Translations under genes and position numbers: made by a program
Shown: positions 47,258 to 59,078 of the stretch, piece after piece
Numbering within the stretch: position 1 is the first letter of the stretch
Layout: each line of letters opens with the position of its first letter
From: Fremontodendron californicum
Taxonomy: Eukaryota; Streptophyta; Magnoliopsida; Malvales; Malvaceae
Length of the DNA: 64,000 nt
NCBI GenBank assembly: GCA_030761205.1
Contig: JAULJL010000002.1
Coordinates: forward strand, 23,973,010-24,037,009
Direction of reading: 5' to 3'
Notes under the pieces: generated by a model
What the model was told of the DNA's origin: nothing
Database searches by the model: none
Seen by the model: only the letters and a program-made list of their open reading frames with translations

Positions 47258-48514
47258 ATCTTCAACCCCTTTTATGCAAATGAAAATGACATTATTATCA
47301 GATCAATAATAAAATTATGAATGTACATACTTTATTCACATATGCATGGATGTGATGATGATTGATGCATGAAATGTACAAGATGCGAAGATGTTTGAGG
47401 GAATGAATTTTCATATTTACAACTGCTTGCATGTTATGTAAAAATGCAAATGAAAAGATCAAGGAAAAGAAGATCCTAATGTCACTTTTTTGATTTTTTC
47501 TTCTTTCTATTTTTTATTAAATTTTCTTGACAACTATTTTTTGACATTTTTTCATTTTCTCAAAAGTCTAAAACTAAAAGGAGATTTTTATTATTTTTAC
47601 CTCCTCCACTACAAAAGGATTTTTTCATCATTTTCTCCTCATTTTTTATTTCCATTTTTTTTCACTTTTCAAAGAGGAAATATTTTTCTATCATCTTTTC
47701 TTTTTTCAAATTCCTTATAAAGCAATAAAAGAGTGGAACAATTAATGCAAAGTAAGAAATTTAATGACTGTGTGCCCCAACAGTATCTACTTATTTAGGC
47801 ATCACGGTGCCTTTGGGGCGGATTATCACATTTATTACAGGCGATGTACGTTCATCATTGCCCGATCTACAACACTTATTCAGAGTGTAAAAAATAAATG
47901 GCAAAAGATCAGAAGCATTCCTCCATGTGTTCCTAGCTTCGGTACATCTAACGAAAATCCGGTATGGCTTAGCCTAGGTTCACTATATGAAGGTGAATCG
48001 GTTCTAAAGTGCCCGAATTGTTCCTCACTGTCGCCTGTGAAGGCTAGTAAGGCACCCTGATAAAAGCAGGTTCAATTCGTTAGAGTATATTTTCCTAAGC
48101 CCATACGGAGGATCATCACGAAGGCGTAGTTACTTTACTCCCACTTAAAAGGACGAAACTCGGGTAGAGAGTTCATGTTATGCCAATGCAAGTGCAGTAT
48201 GTGTGGAGGAACAACAAACCTTTCACCACCTATTCTACACCCCTTATTCTAAATTCCTCAACAATTTATTAAAAGAATATTCAAGAATAGTATAACGCAT
48301 TAACCAACAAGCATAATATACAACATTAAATAACTAGAGAACAATAATAAAATGCATGCACATGAATATGACCATATTCAAAAACATTTTATTATTTTCA
48401 AAATTCTTCTTTTTTTAAAAAAAAAAAAAGAAAAAAAAAAGAGGGAATTAAAATTAAATACCAATTAAAACATGTTGATAGCACACGACTAATTCTAGGC
48501 CTGACTCTCTAAAT
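47258..48514 (-). other. Leader of element M
   Basis: It matches the P and L leaders in order. A T-rich block at 47470-47720 and an A-rich run at 48415-48440 interrupt it. On the plus strand it contains the 98-codon frame 47764-48060, antisense to the element, whose C-terminal half recurs in P (see findings). The leader duplication seen in L and P is present in a single copy here. Confidence 0.7.
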
Positions 48515-48533
48515 ATCCCCAGCGGAGTCGCCA
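48515..48533 (-). promoter_or_regulatory. Primer-binding site of element M, mutated
   Basis: The minus strand reads TGGCGACTCCGCTGGGGAT, with two changes from the L and P sites. The spacing to the LTR is three bases. Confidence 0.7.
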
Positions 48534-48536
48534 AGC

Positions 48537-50326
48537 TGTCGTAACCTAAAAAATAACAAGTTTCATCATGAGATTTTATATTTGTTAAACATGACATTAG
48601 AAAACAGAGGAAAAGGCAACTTAATTCCTCTTGAAATAAAATGAGGGTTTGAAAACCACCTTGAAAAAGACATGGAGTTGCCACCAATCTTTTTTGGCTA
48701 GGTGTGATCAGTCACCTATTAAAACCGATTTTTTAAAACATTTTAAAATTAATTAAAATATTTTTAAAACCAATTTCAAGTCTGCGTTTCTAAACCAGAG
48801 AAAATCAAAGAAGCGGGTTCGGGACTCGGTTACGTGTGGGGAAGGATTAGCACCCCCACAACGCCTGTATAAAACGGTATCTTATTAATCGTGTATTATC
48901 TCAAGTCTCGGTAAAAAAGTTGGTTTTAAATTTAGTATTTCAAATTAATTTCCAATTTTAAGAAAAATAATTCCATTTTTAATTAAAAATCATCCAAAAT
49001 TTATTGATTCAAAATTTTCCTACATTCCCCTACAAAATCGGCAAAATATAGAATTTTTTAGTTATTTGGAAAATTTTCCGAATCATTCTCGTTTTTTGAA
49101 AGGAAGATATTCATTTATTAATGACAATTGATGTATCCTCTCCAGCAAACCTGGTAGAGAACTCATGAATTATTTAACTCGGGAATATCTTTATTTTATT
49201 GAAAATCATCATCTTTTGTAAAATATTTTAAAAAAATGAATATTAACATGTGTGACATAATAAAGATAACATAACAAAGTCTAGATAATATAATGCAACC
49301 TAAATATATGATATAATCTATCAGGCATAGCATATTCTAGATGAAATGATATAACCTAAGTAACATAATATATTCTAAATGAAATGAATATAACCTAAGT
49401 AACATAATATATTCTAAATGAAATGAATATAACCTAAGTAACATAATATATTCTAAATGACATGAAATGTTATGAAACATAAAATAATGTTATCATGAAA
49501 TATACATGAAAATAAAATAATAATGGATGAACATAGTAAATGCTACATGATGTGACAAAAAATAAGTGATTAAATAAAAAGCATAGAGTAACATAGAATA
49601 TTCACAACCATATAACAAACAATATAACACCATAAAATATAGATCAAAATAATAACATTATCATAGAAATATTCATAGCAAAAATCACATATCATATAAT
49701 ATGCATGAACATGAAAAATACAATGCATGAAAATGTATTTTTTCCTTTAAATAAGGAAATCCGTATACCTAAAAAATATCCGACTACCTTAGGAAAGGGC
49801 ATCAAATTAAATTTTCTAAAATCAAAATAGTTTGTGATTGGTTTAAAAACAATTTGAAAATCTTGGATAATAAAACATCATAGCCGAATTCCCCTTTAAA
49901 AATAGCTCTATTTTTCTAAGTTTGAAAACCCGGACTTGACCACCATTGACCCGAGCTTTATAAAATCATTTTTAAAGATTAAAATGCCCTAGAAACCAAT
50001 CTAGGACAGTATCTAAGGTTCCTAATCAACCCCCTCTAAATGTCTTAGCCAAAACTAACAATTGTTTTTCCTTTGAATTCAAATCTGACTCTACTGTCCA
50101 GTTTTAAAGTGTGATTTTTAACCTATTTTTAAATTTTCAAAAAAATCTAAACAAAATACAGGAGACTTAGAACATGTAAAACTCTATGGGAAAAAATTGG
50201 TTTAATTTTTTGACTAAGCATTACTTTCCAGAAAAATCGTGAAGTTAGGACATTGGGTGAAACACTGTTTTGTCAAAACACGTTTTTATGCCTTTGATAA
50301 AATCATTCAAAAATCAAAACAAAAAT
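48537..50326 (-). repeat. 5' LTR of element M, truncated
   Basis: The LTR end (minus strand ...GGTTACGACA at 48537) and about 1.79 kb upstream match L 3989-5840. The match stops abruptly at 50326 after 'aatcaaaacaaaaat'. The U3 part of about 2.9 kb, including the 159-bp sub-repeats, is missing and is not found further right. The stem-loop near its end is decayed. Confidence 0.85.
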
Positions 50327-52249
50327 CGATAGTTGCTAGTGAGGCCTCAATAGAGCGATACTTACTAGTGTTGATCGATAGTTGCTCATCCCAATTTTGT
50401 CTATTTCCATGTTTGTTTATCCATCCAAGGGTTCATTCGACACTCTTGAGCATCAATTGATCCTGTGTGCTCTGTGGGATGACCTCGAATTGCAAAGATT
50501 AATTCTTCACTTGAACCCAAATATAACTTTGGATCGGACAAAGTTGGAGTATCTAAGTCTAAATTGGAGTGTAAATTTTGGTGCTTACCATCTGCCCTCC
50601 ATTAATCTAACTTCGAAGCAAGCGAAAATCAAAGTTGTGATAAGCAAATTTTGCCACAAAAACATGAAAATGATAATAGAGAAGGGTTATGGTGGGAGAT
50701 AATGGAAAAGGTTTAGTCGGAGAGAGTCCATTAGGGCAAGAGAAATTCTTGGGGTTGCCAAAACAAAGGGTGTTGAAATTTTCCAACGAATTTTGGAGTT
50801 GCCAAAGCAATACTCACGGTTACTGGAATCAAAATTTAAAATCGATTCTTGTGGTTGGTGATTATGACTTAGGGTCGCCGATATTAAAGGGATTGGTAAG
50901 CCTTGGGACGTCTAAAAGAATCCAAGACTCAGGATTATCGGAATTGGAATAAGAAAAGTCGACTCTTAGAATTGCGAAAAGAACATGGTAAATGAGTTTC
51001 GGGGTTACTGACTACAAAGGAAAATAAGCCGTGGACTATTAAGAAAATCATCCAAAACTCGAGAGCATCGGAATTGGAAAAAAGGATCGAATCTTAGGAT
51101 TTAGGATTGAGAAAAGGACTAAATTAATGTTCAAGGTTGACGATCTTAAAGTAAGATTAAGCTTGAGCTGTTCAAAGAAATTCAAAACTCGGGAACACCA
51201 TATTTGGACAAGAAATATTAACTTTTGGGGTTGCTTGAAAATTGGTTGCGATTGCCAACAAAAATGAACTTTGGAGAAATGATTTTGAAATTTTGATGTT
51301 CTTTTTTTTGAGAAAATGATGAATTTTCAAAGTGATTTTTGAAATGATGAATTTTCTGATCTTTTCATGAAAATGCATGAAAGAAAATTGGAATTTTGAA
51401 ATTGGGATTGGAAAAGAAATTTGGTAGAAAATTTTGATTTCTTTTTTAAAAAAATTTAGAAGTTTCAAATTTTGAACTTTCAAAATAGGTTGATCCAGTG
51501 GATCGATAGTGTCAAGAGCAGATTGACTGGGCTCAAGACTTGATCGATACTATAATGTTAGTCAAGCCTCGACACAATTTTAAAGTAGACTTGCTCAATG
51601 ATCATGTAATTCGTCCGATCCGGTTCGTATTGAATCGGGTTTGAATAGAAGTTTTAGTGATTGGGATCGGTCCGTCTCGAATCATTTTTCATATAATAAA
51701 AAATAATTTTAAATTTAATTATAAAAATATATTAATATAAAAATAATTTTTTAATTTTTTATTATTTTTTGAACAATAAACCGGATCCACAAATAAGTCC
51801 ATCTAAGATCGGACCTAAATAAAAATATTTGAAAAGTTTCTGACCGCGACCTAGCTCAACCAATAAGCAGGTCTATGTAAAGGCTGCAAAGACATTTTAA
51901 CCATCATTTTATGAGATCAAAAGCAAAAAACTCAAATTAACACAAAATTATGGCTGTACAACACGAAAAAGTAGGAATTGCTCCAAACCCTAGCAGTAAA
52001 TTCATCCTCTGTTGGTGAAGAAAACAGGGGCAACAATGGGTGCCTCAACGCAGTTTCATACGAAGGGAAGAGTGTGAGTATGCTCGGATAAGCATGTTTT
52101 GAACGAGGTTCTTAGTGCCCGGGCATGTCTATTGAAATTCAAACTTTCTTATTTTGTTGCTTCTTTCATATTTGCTTATTTCAAGAAATATTTGGAACTT
52201 CATTTGCTTATAAATAGTTTAGGTTGAAACTGATGTAGCAACAATTGTT
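50327..52249. other. Unclassified region with a 130-bp quasi-repeat
   Basis: No gene was recognised. 'gatcgatagt' occurs at both ends (near 50330 and 51500), which may mark one repeat unit of unknown class. 51640-51850 contains 'cggttcgtattgaatcgggt'-like oligonucleotides common in plant MITEs. Open frames here (50382-50702, 50689-50952, 51172-51483) are not similar to any family I know and run through the quasi-repeat. Confidence 0.4.
50782..51245 (+). repeat. Degenerate ~130-bp tandem repeat, about four units
   Basis: Units start with TCCAAGACTC-like sequence at 50921, 51051 and 51181 (spacing 130 and 130), with a more diverged unit starting near 50782. Each continues with 'atcggaattgga' and 'tcttaggatttagg'-like segments. 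Confidence 0.6.
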
Positions 52250-52457
52250 AAATGAATTTGGCCGGTCAATCCTTCAAAACTTTGGGCAATTCCATTAGGG
52301 CTCGATATTGGTATGACGATTTGCCTGGTTCGATAAAGGATCTGATGGGGACCACAGGCTTTAGGACTTTCTGAATAGTCTATATAGCATGCTAAGGGAT
52401 CGTTTCGGCATTAGGTCTCTAGCCGAGAGGTAGCTAGTTAGTACCCAAACCATTATT

Positions 52458-52990
52458 AAAGTATCAAGAAAGTCACTATATTATATCATTTAATATAAAT
52501 TAATTTTTTTATTAAAAAATTAAATAATTTAGTTTTTATATTTTTAAAATTGAAAAAAAAAACAGTAACTAATATAACGAAAATTATTAAAAAAATTGAT
52601 GTGACATTTATTTTGTGTTTAATTTATGATGTGACATTAATAAAATATATTATTTTAAGCTAACGTAAACAAAATAACAAATTAAATTCGCAAAAAATAA
52701 TTTGATGTGGTATTTTTACAAATTTAGTTTGTTATTTTATCCACGTCAGCTTAAAATAATATATTTTATTGATGTCACGTCAACATGTGACATCCACGTC
52801 ATCAAATAAACAGAAGATTAAATGTCACGTCAGTTTTTTTAACAATTTCTGTTACACTAGTCAATGATTTTACCTTTTTACTTCTATTTCAAAAATACAA
52901 AAATTAAATTACTTAATTTTATAATAAATAAACTAATTTACACTAAATAATATAGTACATACACTTCTTAAATATTTTTTTGACCTCAAT
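52458..52990. mobile_element. Palindromic MITE inside the PMD-like pseudogene
   Basis: The two halves are inverted copies: 'aataaaatatattattttaa' (about 52640) and its complement near 52755, extending outward to 'actatatta' (52475) and 'taatatagt' (about 52950). ACCATTATT (52449-52457) and ACCATAGTT (52991-52999) flank it as an imperfect 9-bp duplication, as for Mutator-type elements. The coding frame of the surrounding gene resumes just beyond it. It has no coding capacity. Confidence 0.7.
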
Positions 52991-53381
52991 ACCATAGTTT
53001 TACCGAGCTACGGGTTGACCATGACTCCGACAGATTTTACTCTTATCACGGATATTGCCATCGACGGACACCTGTTACTTAATGCTAGCTTTTAGAAGAC
53101 GAAAACCGAGGTTAGAGAGGGCTCTTAGAGGTAGACCTTTCCTTTGATGCTAGCGGGAAGATACGTGGTTTTGGAACAAATATCACGACAATGAGGATCA
53201 GTACAAGCCCGAGACCATGAGTTTGACTTTTATGCCTGGCTATTTCCTCTACTATCTGTGGGATATTGACAAAAGTCATGAGATTGGCGGGGGTGGAGCA
53301 GCATTGGCTTCACTGTATGGGTACATGGATGTGGCCTGCATAACAAAAAAAAGGCCCTCAGTGGCTACATGAGAGCCTGGG

Positions 53382-53465
53382 AGGTAAGCCTTTGCTTTGA
53401 TTTTCTGCTTTCATTCACTTTTAAGTTCATCTGCTTTTCTCATTCGGTTTCTTTTCTTTGTGCAG
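53382..53465 (+). other. Intron of the PMD-like pseudogene
   Basis: The donor GTAAGC follows GCCTGGGAG, and the acceptor TTTGTGCAG precedes ATCTGGGTC. It is T-rich with a good polypyrimidine tract, and the reading frame of both flanks matches the family across it. Confidence 0.6.
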
Positions 53466-54000
53466 ATCTGGGTCTTCAAGTACTTGGGAATCGCATTTTT
53501 CCCCCATGCCTGTCGAGAATACAGAAAACGTCCTTCCTCAACTAAGGGAGACGGAGAGATCATCCCGAGGTTACTACTGTAGAGGGTAGCCATACGCTCA
53601 CCATGTTTCGTCAGCATTTTGATGAGCTGATAATTAACCAGGTAGTGATTTGTTTCTTTGAATTCATTCTTTTTGTCTAATGGACTTGTCTGATCGTTTT
53701 GACTCTGTGATACAGATCCACATCTCTCCTTTTGCTTCGGACAGTGTGTTGCAGAACACTGTCGACCATGCTTGGGAGTTGAGCCAGAGGATGGTCTTGT
53801 TGGATGGACTTTAGTGCCAGGTTTGGTACCTTTGGGGAGGGCGTGACAACTTTAGATTGGGCTGACGCTGTATGTTGTGGTGCCTTATTCTCCTCCGGAG
53901 TCCAAGTTACATATCGATTTCGATGATGACGAAGTTGTAAGGCCTATGGAAGGAACTCCAGTCGATCATCTTCCTTCAAAATGGTGCACTTTGATTTAGT

Positions 54001-54279
54001 ATAAAAACCAAAATTTAAAGACCTCCCACCAATTTCTTCTTCATTTTCTCTCTGCTCACACGGTTCTATCCCATTACCAGAAAATGCCTAAATATCGATG
54101 GAACCGTCGATAATGCTATTGAATATCAATGATTAATTTAAATATATAAATACGAAATACATATATTAATATGCACGTTGTCAAGTAGATACACGGTGTA
54201 TAATTTATGTACACAATTGATATCATGTTTGAATGAGAAATTGGTCTCATTAACACTCACTTGAAGAGGAAGAAAAATT
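54001..54279. other. No feature recognised
   Basis: AT-rich sequence with 'accgtcgataatg' near 54105, perhaps part of the repeat family at 55321. No gene is seen. Confidence 0.4.
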
Positions 54280-55080
54280 TGTTGATGTTGTGCATGGTGT
54301 AGAATCCCACATTGGTTACATAATAGCTTATTTATGTGCTTTATATAGGCTTTGTGTTCAATGTTGGGTTGGATCCTAAGGGATGCCTAAGTTTTTGTGA
54401 AGAATGAGGACCTACATGAACTTGGGTTACCACACACGCGTGCACCGAGCCAGGCTTGGGTTAGGTTGGGTTTGAGTTAGTAATTAATTTTTTACTGCCC
54501 AACTGACTTGTTTTTTCGATCCAAACCGAACCGGTACAACCCAATCGACCAACTAGCTTAATCCTGTCTGATTTAAGACATGCTAGTTCGAACAATTACC
54601 ATACCGTTTGTTCCGACCATTTTGTCTTTTAGGATTTTGACATGTCGGTTTGGTTTGTCTCAATCGGTATGTCTGTTTTGACCGGACAGATTCCTTCCAA
54701 CTAGTACGCCTATTTCGAACAGGCTTATGGCTTCTATAAATACAGACTTTCAGTGTTTGTTTTATTCACCAATTCACTGAATAGCAATTCTCTTCCTTCT
54801 TGGTTTCTGCATATTGTCTTATGAGAGAGACTAACTTCTTTTTTTCTGATTCGTTGAGTTGTTTTGAGTTTGCCTTCTAAAGCAACGTTATCGAGCAGAC
54901 CTGGGAGAAAATTTGCATACATTCTGCAAGCACCTTAGAGGCAGGCAAAATTCGTCTTAAGGTCAAAGGTTTTACCTTGACTCGATATTGATCTTTATTT
55001 GAATCAATTCTGTAAGTGTTCTTTATAATATTCGGTTTTTTATTATAAAGTGTAATCTGTTATTATATGCAATCAATTCG
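54280..55080 (+). repeat. LTR-like promoter fragment
   Basis: TGTTGATGTTGTGCATGG at the start, 'gaatcccacattgg' (54302), and a TATA box 'cttctataaatacag' (54730) followed by a 'gagagagac' leader-like stretch are typical of plant Copia-type LTR U3 and R regions. I cannot define the right end or a target duplication, and no internal domain follows. It may be a solo LTR. The antisense frame 54734-54922 is not a gene. Confidence 0.35.
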
Positions 55081-55133
55081 TATATATATATACATATATA
55101 AATATATATATGAAGCATTGATTTTCTAAGTGC

Positions 55134-55320
55134 GTAGCATTCCATATTTTATTTATATGTTTATATAGTATTGAAAATTTAACTTAGTAAATTTAGATTC
55201 TATTCATAATTTTGTATAACAAATGTGAGTAGCATTCCATATTTTATTTCTATGTTTATATAGTATTGAAAATTTAACTTAGTAAATTTAGATTCTATTC
55301 ATAATTTTGTATAACAAATG
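55134..55320 (+). repeat. 95-bp tandem duplication, two nearly identical copies
   Basis: 'gtagcattccatattttatt' begins at 55134 and again at 55229. The copies differ at a few positions ('tttatatg' versus 'ttctatg'), so the duplication is recent compared with its surroundings. Confidence 0.85.
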
Positions 55321-55740
55321 CAACATATTCCGTCGGTATAATCATAGTCGGTCATTCTGTTGATGGTTAAAAAAATATGTCGATGATGCTTCAGATATAT
55401 TACGATATTACTGATGGAAAATTATGCCGGTAATAATTAATATTTCATCGGTAATAATTAATATTTCATGGGTAATAAGATTTTTTGAATTAATAAATTT
55501 ACTATTTTAAAAACTTATTTATTGATAACTCCCGTCGATAATTTGTCAGCAATCCTGATAATAGTTGGTAAAAGTTCTGATGGTAATTTCCATTATATTT
55601 TTAACAGATTTTCGTCGATAATTTCTGAGTATTTCATCAGTACATATTTCTTTGTGTTTGTATTTTCGTCGATAAAGTCACGAATTTTGTCAAAAATTTG
55701 TTGTTTTTCGTCCACAATACATTCTTTTCATCGGTAATTA
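55321..55740. mobile_element. Possible CACTA (En/Spm) subterminal-repeat remnant
   Basis: Short motifs such as 'cgtcggtat', 'catcggtaat', 'cgtcgataat' and 'tgatggtaat' recur about ten times in both orientations. Such clusters are typical of CACTA element ends, where the transposase binds. No CACTA terminus is seen. The frame 55522-55737 is not credible. Confidence 0.35.
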
Positions 55741-55879
55741 TAAAATATAATTTAATTTACATTTTGGGCATAAATTGATTTGTTTACTAAAATTGTTGAT
55801 AATTGTTTTTAAGAAATTTATTTTATAAAGAAAGATACCAATTCAATATAACATTAAATGTATGAAATTAATTTATAAG

Positions 55880-56425
55880 TAGAGCTATTCATGGGTCGGG
55901 TTCAGGTCTGGTCTAAATATGATATCAACACCACATATACTTGCCCAAGCCTGGCCCGACCTGAAATATGGGTCTCAAATTCTGCCCAAACCCGCGCATA
56001 TTTGTAAATGGATAGTTCAAACCCGTTTAGGCCTATCTATATATTTTTTTTAAAAAAATTTAAAAATATGTTATTTTTTATTTAATTTTTAATAATTTTT
56101 TTCTTTTATTAAGTTCTTAAACATGGATACTTAACATATTTTTAAATGTTTATACTATAATATTATATATATATATATATATTTTTTTATATGATATAAT
56201 TACATATAATATATAAAAATCATATATTATATAAATGAAAAATAAGAGAGCTGGTCAGACTTGAGTCTTGATTGTTGGAGTTAAGACTTGGCCCATTTTC
56301 TAAATGGGTCGTTCTTTTGTCCAAGCCCATATGTTTCGGGCCTAATATTTTTATCCAAACTCTCCTAATATTAGATCGGCCTTCGGGTTTGGATGAGTAA
56401 CCCGATCCTTGAACAGATTTATCTA
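55880..56425. mobile_element. hAT-like MITE candidate
   Basis: TAGAGCTATTCATGGGTCGG at the left and the complement TAGATAAATCTGTTCAAGGA at the right share a TAGA start and a 'TTCA..GG.TCGGGTT' core. The interior is AT-rich with (AT)n at about 56160-56182. An 8-bp target duplication is not visible. Similar 'GGGTCGGGTT' elements are common in plants. Confidence 0.4.
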
Positions 56426-56540
56426 CAAAAGCCTACATAATTTAGATATATAACAAATACATCTATTAAAATGTCGAAAATGTTGAAGTCGTTAATGAAA
56501 AAACAAAAATAGGGCACATGAAGCAAACATTAAAAATAAC

Positions 56541-56785
56541 TATTTAGAATTACTTTAATTAAAAACTTAATAATTAATTTTTACTTTGGTTAGGGTTTTC
56601 TGGATGCCTATAAATCTGTGCTTATTCCTGGGTTAAATGGGTTGTTTAAAGAGTTGTTGTTTAGAATTGCTTTAGTTAAAAAGTTACTTTATAATCAATC
56701 TTTTTACTTTGGTTAGGATTTTCTGGATGCATATAAATATGTGATTAATTTTTGAGTTATGTGGGTTGTCTAAAGAGTTTGAGGG
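56541..56785 (+). repeat. Diverged ~120-bp tandem duplication
   Basis: 'actttggttagg' and 'tttctggatgc.tataaat' occur in both units (near 56582 and 56707), ending 'gggttgt.taaagagtt'. It may derive from a promoter-like LTR fragment, since each unit has a TATAAA. Confidence 0.6.
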
Positions 56786-57069
56786 AGACTTATTTGGTGT
56801 AATGAATTTTGGATATGTAAGATTATGAGAAAGATAAAAAAGAATTGGTAATATTAATCTTGAAAATTGTTACTGAGATCTGTGAATTTTTTTCACAAGA
56901 AAAATTTGTATGTTCTTTGTGTGTTTGATTATTTTCTTTCACTTGTTTTACTAAATATTTGGTATAATAAAAATGTGAAAAGATTAAACCACAAGTCCTA
57001 ATACTAGTGAGATGTATTGTAATGATCTATATAATAATAACGTTACCATCAAATTTTTAATTAAAAAAA

Positions 57070-57254
57070 TAATTTTGTTAACGGGTGCTTTTAAGATACT
57101 TTTTAAGATTAACTAATATACTATTTATAGTAATAATATTATATTAAATGCAGTAATTGATAATTTTATTCATCATTTTCAATATATTGAGTAAAAATAT
57201 TATTATATATAATAATTTTAAAAAATCTTTTAGGGCACTTGTTAGTAAAATTTT
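57070..57254. mobile_element. Short MITE
   Basis: AATTTTGTTAACGGGTGCTT at the left is an imperfect inverted copy of the right end (complement AAATTTTACTAACAAGTGCC). It is about 185 bp and AT-rich. A relative lies at 59605-59767. Confidence 0.55.
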
Positions 57255-58825
57255 TTTAAAAATATAAGAAGACATGTTTGAAAATGTGAAGTTGGTTTCT
57301 TTTAACATAAAAGTGAAATGGATAAAGAGCAAAAGATAATTACAGTAACAAATAAGTAAAAAAAAAAAAACTTAAAACATATTAAAATGTATTGAAAGTA
57401 ACTCTCTCATCTCATAAATTTTATTTCAATCGGTTGAAAATTCATAAAAGCTCCGACATAAAATCTTAAACGTCAAGCGTTGGAGTTTTCCATTATGAAT
57501 TACTTTTAAAATATATGGATGGATTGAATAAAATTAAAAGCTTATCCTTCTAAAAAAAAGATTTGGAAAAAATCTTACATTTGTCTCTAATCCATCTATT
57601 AAAACATGCAAATCACGCAACCATAAAAAATTAAAAACATTATTTCCCTTTTGTATTGTTTTTGTTTCGTGTTCCTTTAGAAAACCGATGGTTTTAATTG
57701 GATTTGCATAAACGTACAAAAAACCATCGCATCGTCAGCCTTTGTGCAATTTTCAGTTTATAAATATCACATGCTTTGTCAATGATCATGTGATCAGTTA
57801 ATAAAATATTAAATTTTTAATTTTAATAATCAAAAATTAATTTTTGACAATTTCAAATATATATATATATAAATATACCACATGCGTTGGCATTTGCCAC
57901 TTTTCATTACCTACCCAACTAACGAACACTTTGTCATCCCATTACGTTTTATGGTTGCTCTCTCTCCGTTTCCCTATCTAAACTGCTACTTTATAGCCAC
58001 GACGAAGTCTCTTTTTTTCGGGGTCAATTTCTTCTTTACATAATAAAAGACTACCTAAGATCTTAATATACGAACATTTCTCCTTTTGGGTTTTTCCTTC
58101 TTGCTTATACGCAAAAGGTTTGAAATTATTTTTAAAATCATGATCTAATCTTGTGCTTATGCCAAGTTAGTTCCCATAAATTCGAAAATTTGAAATTAGA
58201 TCAGCGCCTTTACAATTCACAGGCTAAAACGCAAGGACCAAACGAGCTACACCCCTTAAATATTGCTTGCGTATACATTCCTATATACAAATTTATTTAA
58301 AGCGCAAGTAAAAAGTGTTGGGCCGACATCTGTAAGCTCAACATTAGCTGATGGCTAAGTTGATGCTAAATGGGGGTGTTTGCACTTGCACACTACTGAT
58401 AGGAAACAATGCCGCTTTGGGTGGATTTTGGCAATTCCGTTCAGTAGCTTCCTGTTTTCTGAAATTTGGTCATTTTTTTTTATTATATAAATTTAAGGGT
58501 AGTATACAATTAGAGCAAAAATTCTTTCTACTATTTTAAGTAGAAGACATGGTCAATGATTCAATTTAAGGTGATACACTTACTTTTAAATAAATTCAAA
58601 TGATTTTCATTTATTTTCCTACTCAATTTAATTAAATTTATTAATTTCAATGTGCATTCTAAATCTTAAAATTAAACATGTGGATATTTTCATCAGACCT
58701 ATACTAGATTGAAAATTTACCATTTAATTTTTCACGTAATGAACCTTAACTGTTACCTAAAGAGAGAACTAATTATTATTAGATTATGTCACACTCATTA
58801 TGTGAGTGAAAAAAAATTGTGTAAA
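57255..58825. other. AT-rich intergenic DNA, no gene recognised
   Basis: Contains poly(A)/(AT) tracts near 57358 and 57860. Frames such as 57534-57719 and 58351-58539 have no features of a gene. Confidence 0.5.
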
Positions 58826-58849
58826 TATATATATATATATATATATATA
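58826..58849. repeat. (AT)n microsatellite
   Basis: About eleven AT units. Confidence 0.85.
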
Positions 58850-59034
58850 AAAGAAGTTTTTTAAGAGAATGTAGTGGTAGGTTTTTAAAAAAATGTTAGC
58901 TTTTTTAGGGAGTAGTAGTTCTTTTAAGAAAATGGATAATTAAAAAATATATTATATTAAAAATTGAAAGACATAAACATTCTTATAATATTAATACTTG
59001 ATTTATTAAATATTTGATTTTTTAGTAAAAGGAG

Positions 59035-59078
59035 TGACTGAGTTGGTGTCACTTGACTGAGTGACACCAACTCAGTCA
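59035..59078. repeat. Perfect 18-bp inverted repeat
   Basis: TGACTGAGTTGGTGTCAC (59035-59052), 8-base loop, GTGACACCAACTCAGTCA (59061-59078). It is GC-richer than its surroundings. Nature unknown. Confidence 0.9.

Larger units (their letters stand above)
52250..54000 (+). pseudogene. Plant mobile domain-like gene, decayed, with introns and a MITE insertion
   Basis: Exon pieces on the plus strand: ARYWYDDLPGSIKDLMG, a frameshift, then SMLRDRFGIRSLAE (52290-52430) before the MITE. After it come PSYGLTMTPTDFTLI (from about 53000), LTFMPGYFLYYLWDID, GGAALASLYGYMDVA, and GYMRAWE after a frameshift near 53370. A canonical intron follows (GTAAGC at 53382 to TGCAG at about 53465), then IWVFKYLGIAFFPHACREY, a one-base loss near 53578, and TMFRQHFDELIINQ. 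A second intron (GTAGTG about 53642 to TACAG about 53715) precedes IHISPFASDSVLQN, WELSQRMVLLDG and a tail LHIDFDDDEVVRPM ending TAG near 53999. The order resembles plant mobile domain (PMD) proteins, which occur as genes and as transposon cargo. Retained introns rule out a processed copy. Several frameshifts and the insertion make it nonfunctional. Family assignment is from memory of motifs. Confidence 0.6.

Noticed and set aside
52036..52077. Short ATG frame beginning MGASTQFHTKG as the first exon of a host gene
   Set aside because: Only 13 codons before a stop, no continuation found downstream; too little to support a gene.
53397..53582. 61-codon plus-strand frame as a separate small gene
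   Set aside because: It reads through the intron and second exon of the PMD-like pseudogene.
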